Position numbers and translations under genes: made by a program
Notes under the pieces: model-generated
What the model saw: only the letters and a program-made list of their open reading frames with translations
The model's database searches: none
What the model was told of the DNA's origin: nothing
Part shown: in pieces, positions 10,501 through 20,700 of the stretch
How the letters are laid out: the number at the start of each line of letters is the position of its first letter
How positions within the stretch are numbered: the first letter of the stretch is position 1
Source: Odontesthes bonariensis
Taxonomy: Eukaryota; Chordata; Actinopteri; Atheriniformes; Atherinopsidae
DNA length: 64,000 bases
Assembly: GCF_027942865.1 (NCBI RefSeq)
Contig: NC_134515.1
Coordinates: 19,304,227-19,368,226 of the forward strand
Direction: 5' to 3'

Positions 10501-13500
10501 TGATAGCAGATGATAATAAAGACCCTCAGCCAGTGACCGGTCCTCACATAGAACATTATATTATGCCATTTGGAAAGGTAAAAAAGTTATCATGTTTATA
10601 TGTCGTCTCCTGCTTGTGATTATCAAACAGTTCAGTTAAAGTGTGTTAATTACTCTGTACCTACACAGGGCTGGTTTGCAGGAAGAAACCTGGCTGTTTC
10701 TCAAGTGAATACAAAGTATGTGCTTTGGGTGGATGATGATTTCATCTTTACTGCAAACACCAAGCTGGAAAAGTTGGTGGACATCCTAGAGAAGACTACT
10801 CTGGATCTGGTGAGATGCATGTCAAGCAATAGTAAAATGTTTGACACATGTCTATGGAATAATAGCAGTACACACAAAAAAAGAATGCATTTGTGAAAGG
10901 ACAAAAAATTAATAAGGAAATATATCAAATCATAGATAATTGCTTTTGATATTTTCAATTACTTTTGCTTTTCACATCTATACATTCTTTTTATTATCTT
11001 CCTACTGTGTGCCACTCGTAATGACTACACTGCAATTGCCAAAGCCTGCTCTCAAACCTGCAACCTCTCACTTCTAAATCAGTGAGGCTAACCCCTGAAT
11101 TAAGAGACTGTACTGTACAAACCCAAAAAATAGCCTGATGGGTTCTTTGCTCACGCATGTTACAAAAGCCTATAATCAGGTCTATAAGTTTGTGGCGGAG
11201 AGCTTTGCAGCCATCTGTTGGGGCAGCAGAATTAGAACCAGTGACTCAAAGAAACTGATAAAGAAGGGTAAATCTCTGCTGGGGACTGTTCTGGAGCCAA
11301 TTGTGCATAGAAATACGCTGTATACGCTATATATATAGGCCTAAAATATAATAGGCCTATATATATCTTTTTTAAGCCTATTCATACAAATACTTATTTG
11401 TCTTTTATGTCTTTTTTTTCTTTTGTCCCAACAAAATTCTGATGGTGCTGCTCAAAAAGATAATTTGATAAGATTGTCTGTAAATGCTAAAACATCTATG
11501 CGGGGTCTGATAACCATCTCCCGACAAATATTTAATCTTTGCGCAATAATGCTGCACCTTCATCCACGCGATCGTTGTCAAAAGGACATGCCATGTTCGT
11601 GGGAAAAGTCGCCTCCTACTGTGCCTAATGGACTTCTAGAACTAGAAGAACTCGCTCTGCTGACTGAATGAATGAGGAAATCAAATGGCGAGTGTGGCTG
11701 AAAGAGGGTGGGGACAGAGAGAAACTTGAGGTTTATTGAGTAAAACCAGGTTAGGTTCATAGAGTCTGTTACTACGGTAACTGACCGAGAGCTTAAGTTA
11801 CCTCTCTTTGTGAAACAGGCTATAGTTACCCCTCTTTCTCGGGTTTGAGTTACCTCCCTTTGTGAAACGGAAAACTCAGAGTTTCCCTCATTTCAGGGTT
11901 AATCAACTCAGAGTTTTCACTAAACCTGCTTTGTGAAATGGACCTCAGATCCGCTGCAACGATACAGATCATTCTTACCAGCAATCATAGTCATACATAC
12001 TGACAACTTTTAATGATGTTTAAACTTTATCTAAAGAATATTAAACATCTAGTGGTCTGCATATAAAGTATAAAAATTACATCCATGGGGGTGTTTTTAA
12101 CAGAATGTATTTTAGTTTTTTAACTATAAGCCTAAACCCAAACAGGAAGTGACACAATTGTTTTAGTAAAGCGTTGTCTTGCACTCAACTGAACAGAACT
12201 CTGAAAAAAACTACTGTTTTACCTTTCGTTGCTAATTGTATAAATTAGGACACACTATGTTTGGCGCAACAAAGCAGTTGTGATGAAAAATCAGTTGTAG
12301 TTTTTACATTCTACATCCCTGCTGAACCCTGTTGAGCCAGTCAGTCCACTCAGTGTCAACACACCCGCCACGGAACACACCCATATTTCAAATAGTTTCA
12401 TCACTAAAGCCCTGCCCTGTCAAAACAGGAGTTCACATGGTTTGAACTATTATATAAAAACTATATTACCACTCTAAAACATACATTTCAAACTTTGGCC
12501 AGTAGTTCCTTAATCTTTTCAATATGCCTCTGTCTACATATTATCAAAATTTATTTAAGATGCTTCCTGTTAAATGACAGTCCTTCACCATGAGAAAGAA
12601 GTTTGATGGGACTCAGAAGTACACTGTCCTACACAACTCATATTTTTGCATGATTGCTAACAGTGCCGGACTGATCATGTTTGCATGTCGGTATTGACTC
12701 GTGTTCACAGTGTCACAGAATGACTGCTTGGATGAAGCAATCTCTGCATACCTCACCTCAAGCGCCATGACTGGCAAGCCAGGGCCCAAAAGCTTCAATG
12801 GGGTGGTTGCTGGGGCGGTTGCTGGGGCGGTTGCTGGGGCGGTTGCTGGGGCGGTTGCTGGGGCGGTTGCTGGGGCCTTCGCTTGCGTCACTGGCTGAAG
12901 TGCCACCAAGGTGCAAGGGCTTTTATCACTGCTTGCAGCTTTACTGCCTTTTTATTGTCTAAAATTCTTACATCTTGGATACCACCTTGTCAGTTCACAG
13001 GATTTTACCAGAAAAATATCTAAATATTTTAATAGAGCAGTTGTGTAGGGCAGGATGTGCTTGAAATGTTCTGTTTTATTTTTTCCTTTTTGTTTTTTTT
13101 CTTTTCTTTATTTGTCTCTCTTTGTAAATGAACTGTTACTCATTACATTTTTATTGCTTGAACTTCAGGTGGGCGGTGCAGTGAGAGAGGTTACAGGCTA
13201 CGCTGCCACATTTCGTCACACAATTTCAGTAGAAGATGGAGGAGAGGAGGGTGACTGTTTACACATAAGACTTGGATACCACCATGTCATTGAGGGATTC
13301 CCCAATTGCGTGGTAGCAGATGCCGTTATCAACTTCTTCATGGCACGGACACACGAAGTGCAGCAGGTTGGCTTTGACCCACGGCTGTCAAGAAAGGGTC
13401 ACCTGGGTGTGTAGTTGTTTCATTTATAGATATTTTCTTCATTTTCTTTATAGAGTGATTACAGTGCTGAATTGTTGCCGAATGGGGGTGGAGCAGAAAC

Positions 13501-13763
13501 ACCAAGGATTATGCAAATCTGATTTTTTATTTTTCTATTTATTTTTTGATGCTGCAGAATTTTTCATTGACGGTTTGGGCTCCCTCCACATTGGCTCCTG
13601 CAGTGACGTCATTGTGAACCATGCTTCAAAGATCAAGCTACCCTGGACTAAATCAGAGACACGAAAGGTCTATGAAAAGTTCCGATACTCGTCTACTGGT
13701 GGGAATGATAGGGATGAACTAATTTACTTTAAGAACAGATTCAAGTGCATGACCAGACAATGA
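7600..13763 (+). CDS. b4galnt1: Beta-1,4-N-acetylgalactosaminyltransferase 1 (GM2/GD2 synthase)
   Basis: Ten coding exons join in frame: 7600-7811, 7907-8089, 9377-9483, 9625-9662, 9762-9942, 10203-10295, 10390-10577, 10669-10809, 13169-13406, 13558-13763. They give 528 aa; human B4GALNT1 is 533. This Golgi type II enzyme (family GT12) adds GalNAc to GM3, GD3 and lactosylceramide, making GM2, GD2 and GA2. The N-terminus has a short cytoplasmic part and one hydrophobic anchor at about residues 10-24. The DxD-type metal/nucleotide motif is VDDDF at 355-359, inside [15 protein letters not shown]. Other family blocks are [41 protein letters not shown] and [16 protein letters not shown], and the end is CMTRQ. 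ATG 7600 directly follows an acceptor, so the 5' UTR has its own exon. No in-frame stop or frameshift is seen. Intron 8 is long and repeat-filled, and a copy of exon 8 lies after the stop. Fish have 1a and 1b paralogues; which one this is cannot be told. Confidence 0.95.
8597..9306. mobile_element. Non-autonomous hAT-like DNA element in b4galnt1 intron 2
   Basis: The ends are CAGGGCTCCAGACTAAC on the left and, reverse-complemented, CAGGGCTCTAGAGTGTG on the right. The short inverted repeats begin CAGGG, as in many hAT elements. Both sides are flanked by CTGTG (8592-8596 and 9307-9311), which may be part of a target duplication, although hAT elements normally give 8 bp. The interior has no transposase, is AT-rich and contains a long T run near 8739-8761. 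The class is an inference from the ends. Confidence 0.5.
10669..12575 (+). repeat. Direct duplication, copy A (exon 8 and part of intron 8)
   Basis: This stretch runs from b4galnt1 exon 8 into intron 8. Matching blocks recur in the same order and orientation at 13834-15277. Examples are the exon itself, the segment starting TCCGCTGCAACGATACAGAT, the segment with AAACATCTAGTGGTCTGCAT, the one with AACAGGAAGTGACA, and the final TTTAAGATGCTTCCTGTTAA. Copy A alone holds a MITE-like insertion of several hundred bases at about 11327-11947. Confidence 0.85.
11327..11947. mobile_element. MITE-like insertion in b4galnt1 intron 8
   Basis: Copy B of the duplication has only about 80 bp at the matching place (about 14195-14277), so this block was inserted in copy A or deleted from B. 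It starts near an AT-rich palindrome (ATATATATAGGCCTA and its complement, about 11327-11367). Its right end carries a run of subterminal words, CTTTGTGAAACAGG, CTTTGTGAAACGG and CTTTGTGAAATGGACCTC, which repeat the CTTTGTGAAA core. This layout is usual for fish MITEs of the Harbinger type. No transposase is seen and the left terminal repeat was not found. Confidence 0.55.
12800..12871 (+). repeat. Six-copy 12-bp GC-rich minisatellite
   Basis: Six units of GGGGCGGTTGCT (the first has one T for C) lie head to tail in intron 8. The period is a multiple of three, so all frames stay open and give spurious peptides (VAGA repeats on plus, APAT repeats on minus). Regular G4 and G2 runs make a G-quadruplex possible. 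Confidence 0.9.
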
Positions 13764-13833
13764 GAACTGGTCCTCCATAAGTAGAGTGCTGTTCATCTCA
13801 GTGAGAAATGTGGGAAACTAAAATTTCTTTACC

Positions 13834-13974
13834 ATATGGTTACTGCCAAGAAACTTGTCTCTATCTCAAGTAAATACAAAGTATGTGCTTTGGGTGGATG
13901 ATGATTTCATCTTTACTGCAAACACCAAGCTGGAAAAGATGGTGGACATGCTACAGAAGACTACTCTGGATCTG
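13834..13974 (+). pseudogene. Duplicated b4galnt1 exon 8 in the 3' flank
   Basis: A 141-bp block, exactly the length of exon 8, lies 71 bp after the b4galnt1 stop codon. It is open in the exon frame and reads [11 protein letters not shown], then [20 protein letters not shown]. The last 111 bases differ from exon 8 at only four positions (one silent, three amino-acid changes: L to M, I to M, E to Q). The first 30 bases are much more diverged. The splice donor after GATCTG is kept, but the acceptor AG before it is lost (ACACAG in exon 8 becomes TTACC here), so it is unlikely to be spliced in as an exon. It probably sits in the b4galnt1 3' UTR. No copies of exons 9-10 follow. Confidence 0.85.
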
Positions 13975-14642
13975 GTGAGATGCATTTCAACCAATATTAA
14001 AATATTTTACACATGGCTATGGAATATTAGCAGTACACACAAAAAATCATTTATTTGTTAAAGAAATATAAAGAGAAAATATATCAAATCACATCTACAC
14101 AAAAGCCTATAATAAGGTCTATAAGTTTGTGGTGGAGAGCGCAATCTGCTCTGTTGTTCTGGAGCCAATTATGCACAGAAATAGGCTGCACATGTTGATG
14201 AATGTAATGGACTATACTGTCTAACCCTCTACATAACATAGTGTTGAGAGAACAGTGTGTTCAGACGGAGATTTTTTCAGCTCCGCTGCAACGATACAGA
14301 TGATCATACATAGCCTACTGTTGAAAAAAAAATCTTTTTCATTTAATTTCAATTTTATTTAAAGAATATTAAACATCTAGTGGTCTGCATATGAAGTGTA
14401 AAAATGACATCCATGAGGGTGTTTAAAAGAATGTATTTTAGTCTTAATCGTGATCATTTTCTTGACTAATTTTACTGCCTAAACCCAAACAGGAAGTGAC
14501 AAAAGGGTTTTAGTAAAGCATTGTCTTGCACTGAACTGAACAGAAATGCGAAAAAAACTACTGTTTTACCTGTCTGTCTCTTTAAAAGAGCTATTTTTAA
14601 TGAGGTTACTAATTGTTTTGATAAGGACATACTGTATGTTTG

Positions 14643-14977
14643 TATTTAAGTCCAGGTTGAAGACACACCTATTTTCAGCTTATCTGACTCCCGCCCTCTG
14701 GTAAGGGAACGCCCCCGTGTGTAGTTGGTGAACGCAGCCAGATGACGTGAGTCAGGTTAATTTTCAGCTGCATTTGAATAAAATCCAAATCTTAAGCTTG
14801 AGTTTCAAAACTTAATCATATTTTAACTGCTGATTTTATCTATTGTTCTTATTTATTTATTTTTTGTTTCAATTTTAAATCGTGCTTTTTATTTCTACTG
14901 TTTTAATGTCTCTGTAAAGCACTTTGAATCACCCTGTTGCTGAATTGTACTATACAAATAAACTTGCCTTGCCTTGC
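14643..14977 (+). mobile_element. 3' end of an L2-like LINE inserted in copy B
   Basis: It begins with a reading-frame remnant FKSRLKTHLFSAYL, a frequent C-terminal motif of fish L2/CR1-type reverse transcriptase proteins. It continues into a 3' UTR and ends with CACTTTGAATCACCCTGTTG, ACAAATAAACTTGCC and a short CTTGC tandem tail. The sequence is absent from copy A at the corresponding place (near 12265), so the insertion came after the duplication. A shorter relic of the same tail (ACAAATAAAATTGCCTTGCC) is at about 3119-3138. Confidence 0.7.
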
Positions 14978-15277
14978 AACAAAGCAGTTGTGATGATAAA
15001 TCAGCTGTAGTGTTAGTTAGTTCTATGGTGCAACCCTGCATAACCCTGTTGAGCCAGTCAGTCCACTCAGTGTGTCAACAAGCCCGTCACCGATAGCCAC
15101 GGCCCAATACTGGGGCCCTGCCCTGTGGAAACATGAGATCACACGGTTTGAACTATTATATAAACCATAAAGCTCTAAAACATACATTTCAGACTTTGGC
15201 CAGTAGTTCTTTAATCTTTTTAATATGCTTCTCTCTACATATTATCAAAATTGATTTAAGATGCTTCCTGTTAAATG

Positions 15278-17784
15278 TTTGAAACACGGTCATTGTCTTC
15301 TTAACAAATTGCATCTCTTTGTATCTACAATTAATCATTTCTTATTAGAAGAAGAAACTACTGATTAGAGTAAGTAGTTTCTGACCACAGGCAATCATTG
15401 TCCTCTCACATGGGCTCCAGTTCTCGTATTTTCTCCTTGTTGTTTGCCTGAACCTGAATAATATAAAAAAGCAGAAAGCACATTTTGTATTATGAGAGAG
15501 AGATTACTCTTTGTGTTCAATTTGATATTTGTTTGGTGACATTTGGTATTTTATGTATTGCTCTTACAGATAATGTGCAATGTAATATTATTGAAATAGG
15601 AGTATATTCCATCGAATTGCAGTTTTGAAATATCTGTCAGACTGTGTGTCTGATCTCACCAAGTTTAACTAATTTTTTTTTTTTAAACTTCCTATCTCAT
15701 GTTCACTAAGTGGAAAGTCATGTGACCCTTCATTCAGGCAGATGGTCATTGCAATGTTTTACCACAAGATGGAAACAAAATGTCAGACAAAAATGCCACA
15801 CAAGGCTGAAAACAAATGGAAGTCTGAAATTTCATGAATTACCAGAAATTAGAGTTTATTTTCTTTTTTCTTCGTTTTAAATACTGCTTTTCCTGAACTC
15901 ATGTAACTGTTTAGTAATAATAGATGATTCTCTGTTTTGATTAAATCCACTGAAATATGATTGTGTATTTTTTTGATTGTTTGTTTTCCCTGCTGCAGGA
16001 AGAAGTCACTGTTACTGACAGCTTTGCAGAAAATATCTTTCTATCATTATTTATGTAAACTAAAATATTTGTAAGTACAGCATGCTCAATGTGCCTGTTT
16101 TTGCAGGAATAGCTATACGACCAGCCAAAGTTGTGTCTTTTAAATGGCTGACCTTCTTATGGAGTGTGCAGGGCTATTGTCATCATTTCTTTGATTATCA
16201 TTTTATTTTTGTTTTCAATGTATGCCTGTATCTGTGTTCATATTAGTAGGCATGGCTGTAGAATCTGGCTTGGTAAACATTTGGCCAGATTCTTGTGCAT
16301 CATGTTCTAATTGAAGTGGACTACTTCCTGCCAATTAGTGAAACACTCCTTGAGCTTTAAAGGGAAAACCCAAAGGGCACAGTGTCTGGAGGCCTCTTTG
16401 AAATATGCACAGGAAAAAAAATTAATAACCTGGCTATCCAACATCAAGCAAGAAGATAATTAGTGTTTTCTCCTTTTTTTTATCTTATTTTGTCCTGGTT
16501 TTGAACTCAGTACATATAGTTTTTATCAGGTCGAGGTAACAGGATTGAAATGAAGAGCAGCGGGTGTAAAGCTTTCAACCTTTGGACAGCAGAGGGCAGC
16601 ATGGCAGTAAAATAACTCATCACTTGTAGTTAACGTGAAGATTAATATAACAAAAGTTCTGTCAAAATGCATCGTCTTTTCTTGAAAGAAGCAAAAGGTA
16701 GATGCGCCAAAAAGCTTTGCTTTCATGTCTTTACAGTGTAGATTTTAATGCTGCATGTTGAATAAAGCAGAAATCTTTTTTGACTACTGCTTATTTGTCT
16801 TTGTTGTGGAGATCATCTCTTTTTTCTTTGCTATCATTTAAATGTGAGAGTATCTATTTGTGGCACTGCTCTGTGCAGGCGCAGAAATTTACAGTATCTC
16901 ATTGAATACAAAGACTGCTCTTCTTCCCTCTTCAAAATCTGACAAAGTGGCATGCTTCACATTCCAGTGTTCCCCCCAAAATGTATTAATTTTTGATAGC
17001 TGTAGCAATCCAAAAAAAAAAAGAGTAGAAACTTAATACCCCTGTGTCTATGATATTTATTCATGTTAGTTTACATTTCAATGGGCAAAAACAATACAAT
17101 CTAAATTCTGTTTTTGGAGTCATATTTGTTGTGTTGAAAGCCAGTCAATGGCACAATTGCTGTACAAAGATCTTTGGCTGAGATTCAAGTTAAAATACAG
17201 AAAATGTAAAGTCAGAATGGATTTGCCTTTAATCTACATAGTGGCATCTTCAAACTTGGCTTCCAAAACATATAAATATTAATATATTTTAACAAACTAT
17301 GCAGTGCACTTCATATTTAGTTGTATAGCAGACAACGAACAGCAACTAAATAAATATTACCATGCCAAAATACATGATAAATGATTATCAAAAAAAAAAA
17401 AAGACAAAACTGTCTTAACTAGAACTAGAACAAGTCAGAAACAGTATTACAGACATAACTTTTTGATATTTTTTTCTGCATGACGACAAGATTCCTCCTA
17501 CTGGACTTGAACCCAGCTGGTTTACATTTAAGTGTGAATCCAATATCTGCAAAAGAACTGGTAACACTGGTGATGTAAAAGTAGTTGTAATTCATCCTAC
17601 GACAACAGGCTACTGCTTCTTTGGAACACTAATATACAGTACAAGCAGAACCAAATGCTGGAGTGCTCCTGCACAGCTGAGAAGAGATTGGCTTCTCTAA
17701 TGAAACAGAAGTCCTGGTGCCCTCTGCCATTCTAGTCCCAGACACTTGGCCAAAGTCAGCATGACTCATTATCGTCCTCCTGGC
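15278..17784. other. Intergenic between convergent b4galnt1 and slc26a10
   Basis: No exon is recognised. The stretch is AT-rich with short homopolymers. The right part (about 17040-17784) should be slc26a10 3' UTR. For b4galnt1 I find no AATAAA before the LINE tail in copy B, so its 3' end is uncertain and may use the AATAAA words at about 14776 or 14956. Confidence 0.5.
17056..17061 (-). terminator. Possible slc26a10 polyadenylation signal
   Basis: AATAAA on the minus strand, about 725 bases beyond the slc26a10 stop codon. It is the first such signal I noticed downstream. Assignment is by position only. Confidence 0.4.
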
Positions 17785-20700
17785 TTACACCCAAACTGTT
17801 GTGGTGTTCTCTGGAGGTTTTTCCTATAACAGATGACAGCAGTAGTAAAATCTTTTTCTTTTTACGATGACTGATGTAATAAGAAAACAGTGTGTCCTCT
17901 TTTTTTTCTTAACAGATTTTGATCTCTACCTTCTGTTGTTGAATGTACATCACAGCATCATGAACGGTGACAAAAATATGTTGAGGGTTCATGTGGTTCA
18001 TTAGGCCACTTGATGTCAGGATCTTTAAGACACTCTCTATGGGAACAGAGGGGTATAACCAGTCTGTATGTGTCATAACAAATGTTTCAAAAAATTCTAC
18101 TCAACATTGTAGTAACTGAGAAAACAATTGGGAAAAAAATGTTATGGATCAATTAGTCTTACCATTGCAGTTTGCCAAATACACGTGAACTCCAATTTTT
18201 TTGCATTCAGTGCACATCTGCAAAAAGGCAAAAGCCATCACTATGAATGAAGAAATGGGGGAGGACATATTTTACAGTGAGGTATATTCTTGTCTTTCTT
18301 TTGTTCGCTAACCTGTGTGAAGAGTCGTGCTCCAGCGACATCAACAAATATCACACCGCTGCAATCAATCAGCACGGACTGGACATCGCTCTCAGATGTT
18401 TCTGCAGAGAAAAAAAGTTGCAGGTTTCCTTTCCATTGTCTGCAGCACAAGAGAATGTAAACAGTGAAGTAAAATCGCTTTAAAGTTTTATTAAAGGCTC
18501 TACTAACCTGATTTAAAGAACTCATTTTCTGAGGAAAACGATGTGTTTGCAATGCCTCCTTCCTGAAGAGCAACATAGGAATCAAATAGTATTTCACTGT
18601 GTATGAATTTTTAAAAAATATGCATATCATTTCGTTATCGCTCATTCAGAGATTTCAGTCATACCACAGTGCTGACAGCGGTCTCTCTCTCCCGTTTCTC
18701 CATAGCTTTCCTGGCCTTCTCCCGGCTGCGGATCTTCTCTGGCGTCAGGCCCAACAGCTTGCTCATTTGTTCTCTAAAGAAGCTGCGGTTGCCATAGTAA
18801 ATAGGCCCGTTATAATTTAGGATCTTCACTCCGGGCACTTCATAACACTGAAGGGAAAACAGGATAGTCACATCTTCAATTTTCTTGGAAATTCCTGAAT
18901 CATCTCTGAGATTATAACTACTAATAGGCACTTGAATAAGAAAATGTCTTCTTATTTCATGCAGTCATTTTGCATGCCTTAGGATTAAAGTAAATACCTG
19001 AAGTAGACTGTTCATTTGAATCCATTGGAATGAATAATAACCTCAGACGATGCTCACCTTGCTGTGGTTCTCCAGAGATCTGTATATTTCTGTGTTGCTT
19101 GCCCGTCCAAGTACTGAGCAACCAGCCCTGTTGAAACATTGGCAATCAATAAAAAATGTAAGTGCCACAATATGATAAATGTATTGATACATTTATAAAT
19201 CTATTGAGCCTGCCTTGAACACTCAGCTTTGTAGTTCATGTAATAACATTGAAGAATTTTTTCTTGCATGTGAGCATGAGGTATAAGGGAATTTACTGTA
19301 TATTTAATATCAACAGATTAGCGTGGTATTCTCCACAGCTAAAAATCTGACAAGAGCTGCTGTTGCTGGATTGCATCACAGTTTTTGGACAAAAGGAATG
19401 GAAAATGTACCTTTGTGTGCGACAGATAACAGTCATCATAGAGAACACCACTCCTATAGCCAGCCCGAGATCCACATTGAGTACCACCACAGACAGCCAG
19501 GTTACAACCCAAACCATCTACACAAACGCAGAAAGACAATAACGTGAAAAAACTAACCAAAAGAAAACAATTAACAATAGAAGCATTTCACTGTAAATTA
19601 TGGGTAATTCTTGCCAAGCAGTCGGAGCACAAGTGCAAGGGTTAAGGTGATTTATCTGACATAATAATTCTAGGATGGACGAGTATTAATTTCAAATAAC
19701 CTTGCAACCATGACGGCGCGGGCATTGTTTAAAAGTACATACATCAGCAATTTGTCAGTAGGCAACTAGCCTCAAAAAAATTCAAACTAAACTGTGGATA
19801 TAATTAACCAAGTTTCTGTCTGTTTTATCTTGTTTATCCTTGCATGAACACCACACGCTTATACCCCATAATTCCATTTAATGGCCTTACAAAGTCAAGC
19901 TTGCTGATTCTCCACAGCTCAGGTAAGTCTTGGAACTGCAAGAACATCTGGCTGAGGCTGGTAACATTGATGCATGCCAGGGCTGCCTAAGGAGAGAGAC
20001 AGATGAGGAGAGTGAAAATGGAATTTCTTCTTTTCTGATGCGTTGTGTAGATTCAAGCAAGAAAGCACACCTTGGGTAGGAAGTAGAACAGCGGTCCAAT
20101 CAGCAGCAGGACAATCAGGACAACCAGACTAGTGAACAAGCCAGAGAGCTGCAGGAAGACACACACACAAATGCCTTCACCAATACAAACGAAACATGTA
20201 GGTTAGATGTGAAATTGTGATTTTGTATTTCCATTTTACCAGTTTTGGATATGTCTCACTATATTTGCCTCAGTGTATCAAACAGTAATTAAACAAATTC
20301 AAATTCCTTCCAATATCTCCACATGAATACTTTTTTTTTCTATTGGTGTGACCTTTGTTTATTTTTGAGCTGCAGACTTGACAATGAAGCCTCATCATGC
20401 ACCATGCACACTACCTGAGTGTATCCTCCAGCACTCTCAAGTATGTTAGTGGTTGCTAGAGTGGCTGAGCTTGGGAAGCAGGTGAAAAAGGAGGACACTG
20501 TGTTGGTGATCCCATGAGCCAGCAGCTCCTGAAATCAATCCCAGGTTCAAAGGGAAATGTCAACATATTGGTAAGAATATAATATGACATTTCAGAAAAG
20601 TGCTTTAACGTTGCTGAAATTGACCTGGTTGGGATGGATAGAATATCCATGCTTATCAGCGTAAATCATTGCCAGTGAAACGGACACAGCATATCCAACA

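Larger units (their letters stand above)
13834..15277 (+). repeat. Direct duplication, copy B
   Basis: This is the second copy of 10669-12575. By eye its intron part matches copy A with scattered substitutions and small indels. It lacks the MITE-like block of copy A and has instead a LINE tail at about 14643-14977. The homology ends at TTTAAGATGCTTCCTGTTAA in both copies, after which the flanks differ. Confidence 0.85.

Noticed and set aside
12613..12909. Ala-Pro-Ala-Thr repeat protein on the minus strand and its plus-strand counterpart
   Set aside because: Both frames are created by the 12-bp minisatellite inside b4galnt1 intron 8; the flanks show no coding signal.
13855..14061. Small plus-strand gene encoding a VDDDF protein
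   Set aside because: It is the duplicated exon 8 of b4galnt1 plus intron read-through, not an independent gene.
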